Origin: Clostridiales bacterium
GTDB taxonomy: Bacteria; Bacillota; Clostridia; Caldicoprobacterales; UBA3941
NCBI GenBank assembly: GCA_012518535.1
Contig: JAAYRX010000160.1
Coordinates: forward strand, 1-60,508
Direction: 5' to 3'
DNA length: 60,508 nt
The stretch's first letter is position 1; every line of letters starts with the position of its first letter. The notes beneath the pieces were generated by a model, which did not search any database, had not been told where the DNA came from, and saw only the letters and a program-made list of their open reading frames with translations. A program made the position numbers and the translations under genes. Below are positions 17,279 through 29,635 of the stretch, piece after piece.

Positions 17279-17554
17279 ATGACAGCGATTGAAGATTTCA
17301 ATTTTATATCCTTTAATTCACGGCAGCATGCCTTATACTTTGCTCAAATATTAAAAAATGCCGGATATAACTCTCAAATTATATCCACACCTAAAGGTGT
17401 AGCCCTGGGGTGTGGACTATCTCTAAAATTCTCGCCCCATTTAACCGGGGCCATCATGGAGGTATATAAAAACAACCCAATACCCATAATAGGTTTCTAT
17501 TCGATCAGGAGAATAGGGGGCTACAGCCAGCTTCGGAGACTACCCATGGTATAA
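17279..17554 (+). CDS. DUF3343 domain protein (putative Se/S carrier-like)
   Basis: A 91-residue protein, the family's usual size. It has the DUF3343 features: an opening strand FNFISFNSRQHALYFAQIL, then IISTPKGVALGCGLSLKF, in which the single cysteine of the GCG motif is the proposed sulfur or selenium carrier residue. CAGGGGG lies 6 bases before the ATG. It is divergent from a cysteine desulfurase family gene, consistent with the desulfurase loading this cysteine. That partnership is inferred. Confidence 0.82.
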   Translation: MTAIEDFNFISFNSRQHALYFAQILKNAGYNSQIISTPKGVALGCGLSLKFSPHLTGAIMEVYKNNPIPIIGFYSIRRIGGYSQLRRLPMV

Positions 17555-17560
17555 GATCAT

Positions 17561-18415
17561 CTAGTGTAGTATGGATTGGAAAATCCTTTTCAGAGGATTC
17601 TTGTTTTGTGATTTTTTTATTCTTATTCTAAAATCTTCCAACTCCTCCAGTATGAGCTCCCATCGGCGTTTGGTTTCCATGGAACGTCTTCGGAGCTCAT
17701 CGGCTTCCCTCGCTATGGTAATATGTTCCCTGTAGACGGCCTGAGCTTTATTAATCCATTCAAGTACATATTCATACATGTTTAATTCCATTGGGGAATT
17801 TAGGGGTTTATATTCAACTATTGGTTCATCCGAAAGCCTTAACCATTTTTGGAGATCTGTATGGTATTTCATATGTAGTACCCTGTATATTCCTTCGGAG
17901 TTTTCCCGGTAGGATAAGTGGATATCCCTATCATATACCTTATAGCTGTATGGAGTTGGTTCCGGGTCACCGGTAAAGTCCGATATCCTTTGATGTATCC
18001 AGTTCTCTCCATCCCAACAATAATGATATAGGGTCCAGATATCCGTATCCCACGGATTACCAAAGACGAAGAGGATGTGGATCTTATTCTCCAACACGAG
18101 GATGGCCGGATATCTGATATCATACTCCTTTATATTGTATTCACCGAGCACTTGTTCAGACCATGTATCACCGTCAAAATGCATATAGGTTATCCTGCCT
18201 TCAAGAGATAAACATATAATGTGTAATTTACCGTCTTGGTCAATACAAACCCCAAACTCTTCTTTCGCGTTTGTCGTTATAAGGTGGGGATTTCCCCAAC
18301 CCATATTTTCTTTCAGACTCCTGTAGCAAATATTGTTCTGACTGTCTGAAAAGATATCCCACATATTTTCGTCACTAAACATTACTATTCTATGCGTAGT
18401 TTGGTGGGGACCCAT
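17561..18415 (-). CDS. Beta-propeller-like protein with C-terminal coiled coil
   Basis: A 284-residue cytoplasmic protein without signal peptide. Residues about 10-200 contain at least three blade-like repeats built on an HI-hydrophobic strand, an aromatic strand and DG-x-x-W: GKLHIICLSLEGRITYMHFDGDTW, KIHILFVF ... HYCWDGENW, and RDIHLSYRE ... KYHTDLQKW (motifs shown in part). The last 60 residues (ADELRRRSMETKRRWEL) form a basic coiled coil. I recognise no enzyme motif; a binding or scaffold role is likely but unproven. It converges on the DUF3343 gene with only 6 bases between stops. Confidence 0.72.
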   Translation of the reverse strand: MGPHQTTHRIVMFSDENMWDIFSDSQNNICYRSLKENMGWGNPHLITTNAKEEFGVCIDQDGKLHIICLSLEGRITYMHFDGDTWSEQVLGEYNIKEYDIRYPAILVLENKIHILFVFGNPWDTDIWTLYHYCWDGENWIHQRISDFTGDPEPTPYSYKVYDRDIHLSYRENSEGIYRVLHMKYHTDLQKWLRLSDEPIVEYKPLNSPMELNMYEYVLEWINKAQAVYREHITIAREADELRRRSMETKRRWELILEELEDFRIRIKKSQNKNPLKRIFQSILH

Positions 18416-18718
18416 CTATTTCACCTTCCTTGCAGGTTTTATAATTTAACCTTCGGTCAGTTAAATTCTAAGCAGTTTGGATTATCAGCCTTGGGAATTA
18501 ACGGATTGATCAAAGCGTTGTGATGCTTCTCAATTAAGTTCCCTGGTGATTCTCTTGTAATAAGGTAGTAATCTGATATATTATTTATATAGAGTAGTGT
18601 ACATGTTTATAACTAAAATACTGAATTTTTACTGGAACAATGGTAGGATTTGCTAAATAAGACCTTGGTAGGATGAGATTTTATTACTTAAAGGATATAA
18701 TAGGAGCGGATGACTTAA
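18416..18718. other. Divergent intergenic region with inverted repeat
   Basis: This 303-base gap contains no gene. A perfect 8-bp inverted repeat, AATTTAAC (18443-18450) and GTTAAATT (18460-18467), encloses CTTCGGTCA and lies 28 bases upstream of the minus-strand propeller gene, where an operator or leader hairpin would sit. The remaining AT-rich sequence presumably holds the nth promoter, which I cannot pinpoint. Confidence 0.4.
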
Positions 18719-19357
18719 ATGAATGATAAAGTAGGGAATACAGATAAGATACTAACGCTGTTGGAAGAAAGGTATAGCGGGGCCGGTCCTGAACTTGACC
18801 ATGAAAACCCCTTTCAGTTATTAATAGCAACCATTCTTTCCGCCCAATGCACTGACAGGCAGGTTAATAGGGTAACTCCCATCCTGTTTAAGAAGTACCC
18901 GAAAGTGGAAGATGTGGCTGCTCTGGATCCCCAAGAATTAGAACCTATCATTAAGAGCTGTGGTTTTTATAAAACGAAAAGCAGAAACATAGTGGCAACG
19001 TGCAGGCTTCTTATAGAAAAGTATGACGGGAAAGTTCCCAGAGATATCGAGACCCTCCAAACCCTACCCGGTGTTGGTAGAAAAACTGCTAATGTCGTAG
19101 CCAGCAACGCCTTTGGAGTTGATGCTATTGCTGTGGACACTCATGTTTTCAGGGTTTCGAACAGGCTTGGATTGGCGGATGCAAAGGATGTGCTGGAGAC
19201 AGAAAAGCAGCTTATGGAGAATATCCCTAAAAACAAGTGGACAGCAGCCCATCACTGGCTTATCCATCATGGAAGGCAGATATGCAATGCCAGAAACCCA
19301 AAGTGCGATATTTGTTTTCTGAATCCCTATTGTCCTTACTATAACAATAAGTTGTAA
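18719..19357 (+). CDS. nth: Endonuclease III (base-excision repair DNA glycosylase/AP lyase)
   Basis: A 212-residue HhH-GPD glycosylase that removes oxidised pyrimidines. It has the hairpin LPGVGRKTANVV with the catalytic lysine (about 120), the catalytic aspartate in AVDTHVFRVSNR (about 139), and the C-terminal 4Fe-4S ligands in the pattern C-x6-C-x2-C-x5-C (CNARNPKCDICFLNPYC). An AGGAG site is about 12 bases before the ATG. The gene is convergent with the VanW gene, with 28 bases between stops. Confidence 0.96.
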   Translation: MNDKVGNTDKILTLLEERYSGAGPELDHENPFQLLIATILSAQCTDRQVNRVTPILFKKYPKVEDVAALDPQELEPIIKSCGFYKTKSRNIVATCRLLIEKYDGKVPRDIETLQTLPGVGRKTANVVASNAFGVDAIAVDTHVFRVSNRLGLADAKDVLETEKQLMENIPKNKWTAAHHWLIHHGRQICNARNPKCDICFLNPYCPYYNNKL

Positions 19358-19385
19358 TCTATCTGGTGAAATCATCCATTAAAAC

Positions 19386-20816
19386 CTAAAGACTCGTGTC
19401 TTCAAGCTTTTTTATCCCTATATATGTTTTGCCTTTTACGGGTCTATAGTAGTGGGTGTCAAAGAGCTCTTCCTTAATTAGTTTGTCCTTTTGAAAGGTT
19501 TGTCGGTATACCCGTACTTTGTAGCCATTTCTGGATGCTGTATGCACATACTCTTCGCCCTCATATTCTACATACTTCCCCTCATAATCCTTTATTATAT
19601 CAGGGCTTGGTGCAGGGACGGTTTCATAAACTTCGGAATGAAATTCGTATCTTTGCCCATCGGGCAGAGGCTCGCCATAGACTTCAAAATATACCCGTTT
19701 ATCGGCATAATAAGCCCTGATATATATCGGGCTCTCTCTGTTGTTCCGAAACTTCAGATCGATTACAGGCTCAGGCGGAGGCAAGTTTACTGTTGTGTCA
19801 AGGCCCATATCAATATATGAAGATGGGATGGAGTGGCGGGTCCTCTCTACAACATCCAGACCGGCCCTGATCACAGTATTGTAAAGGGTGGTTGAAGTCT
19901 GGGACACCCCACCTCCCAGGACATTGACAAAGCGTTTGTTTTGGATCATGGGTGCATAACCGTATCCTTTATCCGCGGTGCGTTTGCCAGTTGTTTCGTT
20001 AAAGGATATGGTCTGCCCCGGGGATACGACCAAGCCGTTAAAAGCCAGGGCGGCCGTCACGACATTCTTTGTCCGGTCCTCAGAGCTTTTGGACAAATCA
20101 GTACTAAAAGATGTTATTTTTTCCAGCTTTCCTTCAAAATCCCTGGCTAAAACCCCAGGGGGCAACTTAACGGGGGATAAGACTAAAGGTCTAGCAACGG
20201 TACCGCTATTCAATATTTCCCTAATTTGGTCAATGACAGTATCAACATCCAGGAAAAGGCCATACTTTTCGGGGCTTATATTAAACATTATCTTATCATC
20301 CGGATTGAACTTTAAGGTTGCATCCACAGGGTCACTGTTTATTGCTGAAGCTATTTCTTCAATTTTCTCCTTAAGCCTATCTACATTATAGGTCAGTTCC
20401 GTGTTGAAGGTTCGTCCTTGCCTCTTCAGTTTTTGGACTGCCAGGAACCGGTCTAAAAAGGTTCCTTCCCTTGCAACACTATAAGCTTCATCTACCTTCT
20501 CTGCTATATCAATATAAGCCTGGATATCCTCATGTCCAAAGGTCCAGGTATTGGATTCGTATTTCAGCTCTATGTCCAGCTTGTCCAACCGCGGTTGATT
20601 TAACTTCCTTAATGATTTCTCAGCGGACTCCTTAGTTAGGCCATCCATAGATAAGCCATCTATTGTAATACCTTCATAAAAAGTATCTGTATTTAAAAGC
20701 CTGTCCATGTAAAGCTTTATCCCTAAAACCGAGACAAGTACAAGGACGATAAAGAAAGTCAATGCCGCAGCAAGTTTTCTGTTATTTTTATTTGCTCTGT
20801 TACGCCGTGCATTCAT
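19386..20816 (-). CDS. VanW family membrane-anchored cell-wall protein (YoaR-like)
   Basis: A 476-residue protein with a basic N terminus and one membrane anchor at about 15-33 (LAAALTFFIVLVLVSVLGI). A peptidoglycan-binding-4 type region follows at about 60-200, then the VanW domain at about 225-345 (SPGQTISFNETTGKRTADKG, GGGVSQTSTTLYNTVIRAGL, RHSIPSSYIDMGLDTTV). The C terminus (FHSEVYETVPAPSPDI, EEYVHTASRNGYKVRVYR) looks like a G5-type domain. The bulk would be outside the membrane. The family is tied to the cell wall and was first noticed in vancomycin-resistance clusters, but this is the common YoaR-like form and no resistance genes are near. Confidence 0.9.
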   Translation of the reverse strand: MNARRNRANKNNRKLAAALTFFIVLVLVSVLGIKLYMDRLLNTDTFYEGITIDGLSMDGLTKESAEKSLRKLNQPRLDKLDIELKYESNTWTFGHEDIQAYIDIAEKVDEAYSVAREGTFLDRFLAVQKLKRQGRTFNTELTYNVDRLKEKIEEIASAINSDPVDATLKFNPDDKIMFNISPEKYGLFLDVDTVIDQIREILNSGTVARPLVLSPVKLPPGVLARDFEGKLEKITSFSTDLSKSSEDRTKNVVTAALAFNGLVVSPGQTISFNETTGKRTADKGYGYAPMIQNKRFVNVLGGGVSQTSTTLYNTVIRAGLDVVERTRHSIPSSYIDMGLDTTVNLPPPEPVIDLKFRNNRESPIYIRAYYADKRVYFEVYGEPLPDGQRYEFHSEVYETVPAPSPDIIKDYEGKYVEYEGEEYVHTASRNGYKVRVYRQTFQKDKLIKEELFDTHYYRPVKGKTYIGIKKLEDTSL

Positions 20817-21083
20817 AGTATTATTGTTTCCCCTTATGTGTTATATTTAACAATTTATCTTGGTAAAGCTCGCCTCGCAATGATTAGTTATGTATACCAA
20901 ATACATTGGACAATGAAACACTCAATTATTGCTATGATTTTTATAGGAACTATGTTAAAATTAATACGGCCTGTGTGGAAAGGATATTGCAGACATGCAT
21001 TGTTATAATAATAACAAAGACTATAGTATGGTTTTTGAAGTCAAATAATTAGCCTGAAGCTAGGTGATGAGGAGTTGTACAAC

Positions 21084-21905
21084 TTGAAGATATATGGCCT
21101 GGTTGGACCCAGCGGTACAGGGAAGAGTTATAAGGCATCCAATCTTGCCAATGAACGGGGCATTTTGTATATTATAGATGATGGATTATTCATTAAAGGT
21201 AGTAAGGTAATTGCTGGCATCTCTGCAAAAAAGGAGGCTACTATGGTTGCAGCCGTGCGGAGGGCTCTGTTCATGGATAAGAAACATGCAGCTAGTGTTA
21301 AGGAGGCCATAGAAATAGCCAAGCCCAATGCCATACTGATTTTAGGCACCTCTGTTAATATGATTCATAGAATCGTGGACAATCTTGGGTTACCGCCTGC
21401 TGAAGAGATAATCAGAATTAAGGATGTATCTACAGAAGAGGAGATACAGGCTGCCCGCACTTCTAGGAGGGAACAGGGCAAGCATGTTATACCGGTTCCT
21501 ACCCTTGAAATACGTAAGGATTTTTCAGGGTACCTGCTTCACCCTTTACGAATCCTTAGATTTACTGAAAAGGGAAAGAACATAGAGACCCTGGAAAAGA
21601 CGGTCATGCGACCTACATACAGCTACATGGGGAAGTTTTATATAGCGGATTTGGCACTGGAATCCATAGCCTCGTACAATGCTTACAAGGTCGAGGGGGT
21701 CTATAGGGTAACAAAGGTCACATCTATAAGCCACGCAGGCGGTGTAGTTATCAACATGGAAATAACCGTGTCCTATGGCTACAGGATTTATGAAATAGTT
21801 GATCAAATTCAAGAGAAGATTGCCAAAGATATAGTACACCTAACGGGGATCAATGTGCTCCAGGTAAATGTAATAATCAAAAATATAGTAGTAGAGAAGA
21901 CTTAA
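21084..21905 (+). CDS. P-loop NTPase fused to Asp23/Gls24-like domain
   Basis: A protein of about 273 residues. The N terminus MKIYGLVGPSGTGKSYKA is a Walker A P-loop followed by a small NTPase-like region (YIIDDGLFIKG, IEIAKPNAILILGTS). The last 110 residues (YIADLALESIASYNAYKVEGVYRV ... GGVVINMEITVSYGYRI ... INVLQVNVIIKNIVVE) form an Asp23/YloU-type envelope stress domain. The TTG at 21084 is chosen because GAGGAG (21069-21074) lies 9 bases upstream; the earlier TTG at 21075 abuts it. Role unknown; coupling of nucleotide binding to an envelope-stress scaffold is inferred from domains. Confidence 0.85.
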   Translation: MKIYGLVGPSGTGKSYKASNLANERGILYIIDDGLFIKGSKVIAGISAKKEATMVAAVRRALFMDKKHAASVKEAIEIAKPNAILILGTSVNMIHRIVDNLGLPPAEEIIRIKDVSTEEEIQAARTSRREQGKHVIPVPTLEIRKDFSGYLLHPLRILRFTEKGKNIETLEKTVMRPTYSYMGKFYIADLALESIASYNAYKVEGVYRVTKVTSISHAGGVVINMEITVSYGYRIYEIVDQIQEKIAKDIVHLTGINVLQVNVIIKNIVVEKT

Positions 21906-21989
21906 AACTCTTCAGGGAGCCATCGATTGAGAATATACGTATTTAGCATATAAGGGATTATTCTTAACTCAGCATAGGAGGTATTAGAC

Positions 21990-24322
<2,333 letters not shown>

Positions 24323-24369
24323 AAGTGCAAACAAAAAACATCCATCTAAATTGTAGTAGGGAGACATAA

Positions 24370-25257
24370 ATGTTAATAGAAGAAAACCGGGATACAGGTG
24401 TATTAAGGATTGAGGGACTGAAGAATTTTAATCCTAAGCATATATTCGAATGCGGCCAGGCCTTTCGTTGGAATTGGGACGGCCAGGGCTATGTTGGAGT
24501 AGTTGGGGATAAAGTAGTGAGGGTGTTGTGGGAAAGGTCAACCCTGACACTGGAAAATGCTACCTATGACGATTTTAATATAGTATGGCTGGATTATTTC
24601 GACTTAAATACAGATTACGGGAGGATTATAGAAAAGCTGTCCAGGGATCCGATACTGGTGGAAGCAATAAGGCATGGATGGGGTATAAGAATACTAAACC
24701 AGGATCCTTGGGAGACCCTTATATCCTTTATCATATCTGCCCGAAATGGGATAGACAGGATAAAGGCGACGGTAGAGAGAATATCCCAAAAGTTTGGAGA
24801 AAAGATCTCCTGGGCAGGCCGGGATTATTATAAGTTTCCAAGTATTGATGTGCTAGCCGATGCGGATGAGGATGAACTAAGGAGCTGTGGATGCGGTTAC
24901 AGGGGCCCGTATATTAAAGGCACAGCCCAGCTGATCCGCTCCGGAGAAATCAATCTGGATGCATTGAAGTACATGGATTATGAAGATGCTAAAGAACAGC
25001 TATTGGCATGCCCCGGTGTTGGACCCAAGGTGGCGGATTGTATCTTATTGTTTTCCCTGAGAAAAGGACAGGCCTTTCCAGTAGATGTATGGATTGGTCG
25101 TATAATGGAGGAGCTATATTCCCAGGAGATGAAGGAATTTAAGGATATACGTGAGTTCGCAGAGAACAGGTTTGGAGACATAGCCGGATATGCCCAGCAA
25201 TATTTATTCTATTATGCTAGGGAAAAGCAGATTGGAAAGGCACCGTCAAAGAGATAG
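24370..25257 (+). CDS. ogg: 8-oxoguanine DNA glycosylase (OGG1-like)
   Basis: A 295-residue HhH-GPD glycosylase/AP lyase that removes 8-oxoguanine. The N-terminal OGG_N domain has FECGQAFRWNWDGQGYVGVV. The helix-hairpin-helix is CPGVGPKVADCILLFSL with the catalytic lysine (about 220), followed by FPVDVWIGRIMEELY with the catalytic aspartate (about 239). Unlike endonuclease III it has no iron-sulfur cluster loop. It lies 47 bases after nfnB behind AGGGAGAC and may share its transcript. Confidence 0.9.
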   Translation: MLIEENRDTGVLRIEGLKNFNPKHIFECGQAFRWNWDGQGYVGVVGDKVVRVLWERSTLTLENATYDDFNIVWLDYFDLNTDYGRIIEKLSRDPILVEAIRHGWGIRILNQDPWETLISFIISARNGIDRIKATVERISQKFGEKISWAGRDYYKFPSIDVLADADEDELRSCGCGYRGPYIKGTAQLIRSGEINLDALKYMDYEDAKEQLLACPGVGPKVADCILLFSLRKGQAFPVDVWIGRIMEELYSQEMKEFKDIREFAENRFGDIAGYAQQYLFYYAREKQIGKAPSKR

Positions 25258-25451
25258 CCATTGAAGTCTGCCTCTATTGACCCATTTGCCTGGATAATTT
25301 GGTTGCTACGCTGGATTAACCAGAAAGTTGGCCTTGCAACTCTTTCAAATATGTCGTTGACAATATCTATTGGCTTTGGTAGACTGTTCACTAATAATTA
25401 CATGAGAAATACTGCATTTTAGGTACGGATTTCGCAATAGATATGACATAA

Positions 25452-26984
<1,533 letters not shown>

Positions 26985-27027
26985 TAGTATATTTCATATT
27001 AGTAACTGTCATAGATCTGCTTAATAG

Positions 27028-27054
27028 CTTGAATTCGGTTCTACCGGATTCAAG
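27028..27054. repeat. Hairpin downstream of guaB
   Basis: CTTGAATTCGGT pairs with ACCGGATTCAAG, with one G-T pair in 12. AATATT follows rather than a T-run, so it is a stable 3'-end or processing hairpin, or a weak terminator, about 45 bases after guaB. Confidence 0.55.
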
Positions 27055-27117
27055 AATATTAGGATAAGAATTGATTACAGAAGAATCTACCTTATGTCAA
27101 TCCATATTGACCAATCT

Positions 27118-27153
27118 AAGGGATCTTGAGTATTTTACTTTGGGTCCCTTTTT
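27118..27153 (+). terminator. Probable terminator/attenuator between guaB and guaA
   Basis: AAGGGA (27118-27123) pairs with TCCCTT (27145-27150), extended by G-T and C-G pairs, and is followed by TTT. It separates guaB from guaA and could end guaB or attenuate read-through into guaA. No T-box or purine aptamer precedes it. Confidence 0.6.
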
Positions 27154-27276
27154 ACTGTTTCAAACAGATTGACGGCATGTTATTATAAAGATAGGCATGG
27201 CTTACATGGATATGTGTTGTTATGTTGAGATAATTTAGGGTAAGAATATAAGATAAACAATGAAGGAGAAGATTTG

Positions 27277-28533
27277 ATGCAACAAGAGACAATTTTGGTC
27301 TTAAATTTTGGCAGTGAGCACAGTCAAAGAATAGCCAGGGAGGTAAGGGATTTAAAAGTATATAGTGAGATTTTGCCCTATACGGCACCTATAGAGAGGA
27401 TTAAAACCCTGAACCCAAAGGGCATTATAGTGACTGTTGATGCGGATAATCTTTCCGCTGAAGGCGCAGATAAGTACATCAATCAGGTTTACCATTTGGG
27501 AATTCCAACCGTAATAATTAGCGAACCTTGTGGTGATGAAATCAGAGACTTTATCTTTGGCCCGTGTGAATGTAGTGGAACTTGGACCCCATCCAATTTT
27601 ATTCAGAATTCTATAGATATCATAAAAGAAAAAGTAGGAGATAAAAGAGTCTTATGCGCTTTATCCGGAGGGGTTGACAGTTCAGTGGCTGCTGTATTGA
27701 TGCACAAGGCCATAGGGGATCAATTGGTTTGCGTTTTTGTGGACCATGGATTATTGAGGAAAAACGAGGGAGATGAAGTAGAGGAAATATTCAAAGGAAA
27801 ATTTCATTTGAATCTGATCCGGGTAAACGCTCAAGATCGCTTCTTAGATCGGTTAGCGGGCGTATCCGACCCGGAAGCCAAACGTATGATCATAGGAGAG
27901 GAATTTATCAGGGTTTTTGAGGAAGAGTCAAAGAAGTTGGGAAAGATCGACTTCCTGGTCCAGGGTACCATTTATCCGGATGTTATTGAGAGCGGTGCAG
28001 ATGAATCTGGTCTGGTAAAAAGCCACCATAATGTAGGAGGACTTCCTGAAGATTTTGATTTTAGAGAGATAATTGAACCCCTAAGAAATCTCTTCAAAGA
28101 TGAGGTAAGAAGGGTAGGCGAAGAACTTGGAATTCCTCATCACATGGTATGGAGGCAGCCTTTCCCAGGACCTGGACTGGCTATAAGGGTTATTGGTGAT
28201 GTTACACGGGAGAAATTACAAATCATCAGAGAAGCTGATGCAATTTATAGGGATGAGATAGCCAAAGCAGGCCTTGACAGGGAAATATGGCAATACTTTG
28301 CTGTTCTAACCGATATGCGGAGCGTAGGGGTAACAGGAGGAAAACGTACATATGACTATACAGTTGCCTTAAGGGGTGTTACCAGTGTAGACGGAATGAG
28401 GGCCAATTGGGCCAGGATTCCCCATGAGGTCCTGGATAGAGTATCAAGTCGAATCACCAATGAGGTTGCCCATGTCAATAGAGTAGTATACGATATAAGC
28501 AGCAAACCACCGGCGACAATTGAGTGGGAATAA
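27277..28533 (+). CDS. guaA: GMP synthase with truncated, catalytically dead glutaminase domain
   Basis: About 418 residues instead of the usual 510-520. Normal guaA sequence opens the protein ([43 protein letters not shown]). After [15 protein letters not shown] it jumps straight to the linker [17 protein letters not shown] that normally follows the glutaminase. Lost are the GGP loop (here TVDADN), the GICYGMQ nucleophile elbow and the HPE/HGD catalytic His and Glu, about 100 residues. The ATP pyrophosphatase domain (SGGVDSS, about residue 130; [40 protein letters not shown]) and dimerisation domain ([23 protein letters not shown]) are intact. It should aminate XMP using ammonia directly or a partner glutaminase. 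The ATG at 27277 has AAGGAGA 7 bases upstream. There is no sign of a frameshift: the frame is continuous. Confidence 0.92.
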   Translation: MQQETILVLNFGSEHSQRIAREVRDLKVYSEILPYTAPIERIKTLNPKGIIVTVDADNLSAEGADKYINQVYHLGIPTVIISEPCGDEIRDFIFGPCECSGTWTPSNFIQNSIDIIKEKVGDKRVLCALSGGVDSSVAAVLMHKAIGDQLVCVFVDHGLLRKNEGDEVEEIFKGKFHLNLIRVNAQDRFLDRLAGVSDPEAKRMIIGEEFIRVFEEESKKLGKIDFLVQGTIYPDVIESGADESGLVKSHHNVGGLPEDFDFREIIEPLRNLFKDEVRRVGEELGIPHHMVWRQPFPGPGLAIRVIGDVTREKLQIIREADAIYRDEIAKAGLDREIWQYFAVLTDMRSVGVTGGKRTYDYTVALRGVTSVDGMRANWARIPHEVLDRVSSRITNEVAHVNRVVYDISSKPPATIEWE

Positions 28534-28571
28534 GCCCAACTGTTTACCGACCATTACAGAGAGCATTATGT

Positions 28572-28597
28572 AGGAGCCTATGGCTCCTTATGTTTTT
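28572..28597 (+). terminator. Rho-independent terminator after guaA
   Basis: AGGAGCC (28572-28578) and GGCTCCT (28582-28588) form a perfect 7-bp stem with a TAT loop, followed by TATGTTTTT. It lies about 40 bases after the guaA stop. Confidence 0.85.
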
Positions 28598-28612
28598 AAT
28601 GCGATATAGTTA

Positions 28613-28621
28613 TGGTATAAT
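28613..28621 (+). promoter_or_regulatory. Extended -10 promoter for the ABC exporter operon
   Basis: TGG followed by TATAAT (28616-28621) is an extended -10 element with no clear -35. It would give a leader of about 150 bases containing a TCAGCTT/AAGCTGA hairpin (28711-28732) before the ATPase gene. Confidence 0.5.
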
Positions 28622-28780
28622 AGCCTTGGGCATAAATAACGAGACAATTCTAAACTTCATAGGGTAGCCAAGTATATATTTTGGATATTACCGGTCATGA
28701 TGTCCATAATTCAGCTTTTTCACTTAAGCTGACCTTTTATTCTTTTTTTAATGGTTAAAACTGAAAAAGGGGTGGTAACA

Positions 28781-29635
28781 TTGTATCGAATTAGGGATTT
28801 AAGATTCAGATACCCTAGAAATTCCGAAGATACCATAGGCGGAATCTCCTTTGATATCAAAAAAGGGGAGATATTTGGGCTCCTTGGCCCTAGTGGTGTA
28901 GGCAAATCTACCACCCAAAAGCTCCTTATCAAGCTTTTGGGCAGCTATCGCGGTGAAATACTCTACAAGGGTAAGGACTTACACTCCTATAATGACAGCT
29001 ATTATCAGGATATAGGAGTTGGTTTTGAAATGCCGGTGTTTTTTTCCAAATTAACCGCTGAGGAGAATTTACGCTTCTTTAAACAGCTCTATGCATCCAA
29101 TATAGATACCGATATACTGCTAAAGAGACTGGGCCTGTATGAGGACAGAAACAGAAGGGTATCTGAATACTCAAAAGGTATGAAGGTAAGATTGAATTTT
29201 ATCAGGGCAATGATAAATAATCCCAATATGCTCTTTTTAGATGAACCGACCAATGGATTGGATCCGAAGAATGCCAGAATCATTAAGGAGATAATCAAGG
29301 AATTTCGTCAGCAGGGCGGTACTGTCTTACTGACAACGCATCTGATGAACGATGTGGACGAACTATGTGACAGGGTGGCCTTTATGGCTGGCGGAAAAAT
29401 AGTTGAGATCAGCACCCCTAAGGAGCTGAAACTAAAGTATAGTACCAGGGAATTGGATATTGAATATATGGATGATGGAACTATTCGAAAATCCACCTTC
29501 AGCCTGGATGGTTTGGGTACAAACAATGAATTTATGGATATCATTAGAAAGAGACCGATAATCACCCTTCATAGCAGGGAAAGCACCTTGGATGATATTT
29601 TTATAAAGGTGACGGGGGTGGATGCTGGTGTCTAG
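28781..29635 (+). CDS. ABC transporter ATP-binding protein (exporter type)
   Basis: About 284 residues, starting MYRIRDLRFRYPRN. It has Walker A GLLGPSGVGKST, a Q-loop region, the signature SEYSKGMKVRL, Walker B MLFLDEPTNGLDP and the H-loop LLTTHLMND, plus a C-terminal extension typical of drug/bacitracin-type export ATPases. The TTG at 28781 is preferred because GGGGTGG lies 5 bases upstream; the frame is open to an ATG at 28751 that lacks a site. It overlaps the first permease by 14 bases. The ligand is unknown; the gene order ATPase-permease-permease resembles sets annotated as fluoroquinolone exporters, which is a weak guide. Confidence 0.9.
   Translation: MYRIRDLRFRYPRNSEDTIGGISFDIKKGEIFGLLGPSGVGKSTTQKLLIKLLGSYRGEILYKGKDLHSYNDSYYQDIGVGFEMPVFFSKLTAEENLRFFKQLYASNIDTDILLKRLGLYEDRNRRVSEYSKGMKVRLNFIRAMINNPNMLFLDEPTNGLDPKNARIIKEIIKEFRQQGGTVLLTTHLMNDVDELCDRVAFMAGGKIVEISTPKELKLKYSTRELDIEYMDDGTIRKSTFSLDGLGTNNEFMDIIRKRPIITLHSRESTLDDIFIKVTGVDAGV

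Noticed and set aside
19386-20391. Several plus-strand frames of 60-137 codons opposite the VanW gene
   Set aside because: They overlap a well-supported VanW domain gene and read as low-complexity translations without starts supported by ribosome binding sites.
26985-27276. Possible T-box or purine aptamer between guaB and guaA
   Set aside because: Hairpins are present, but there is no T-box AGGGTGGNACCGCG sequence and no aptamer core; the structures look like terminators.
27277-28533. Frameshift or sequencing gap explaining the short GMP synthase
   Set aside because: The reading frame is continuous, the junction residues read smoothly into the linker, and no glutaminase sequence is found in other frames nearby.
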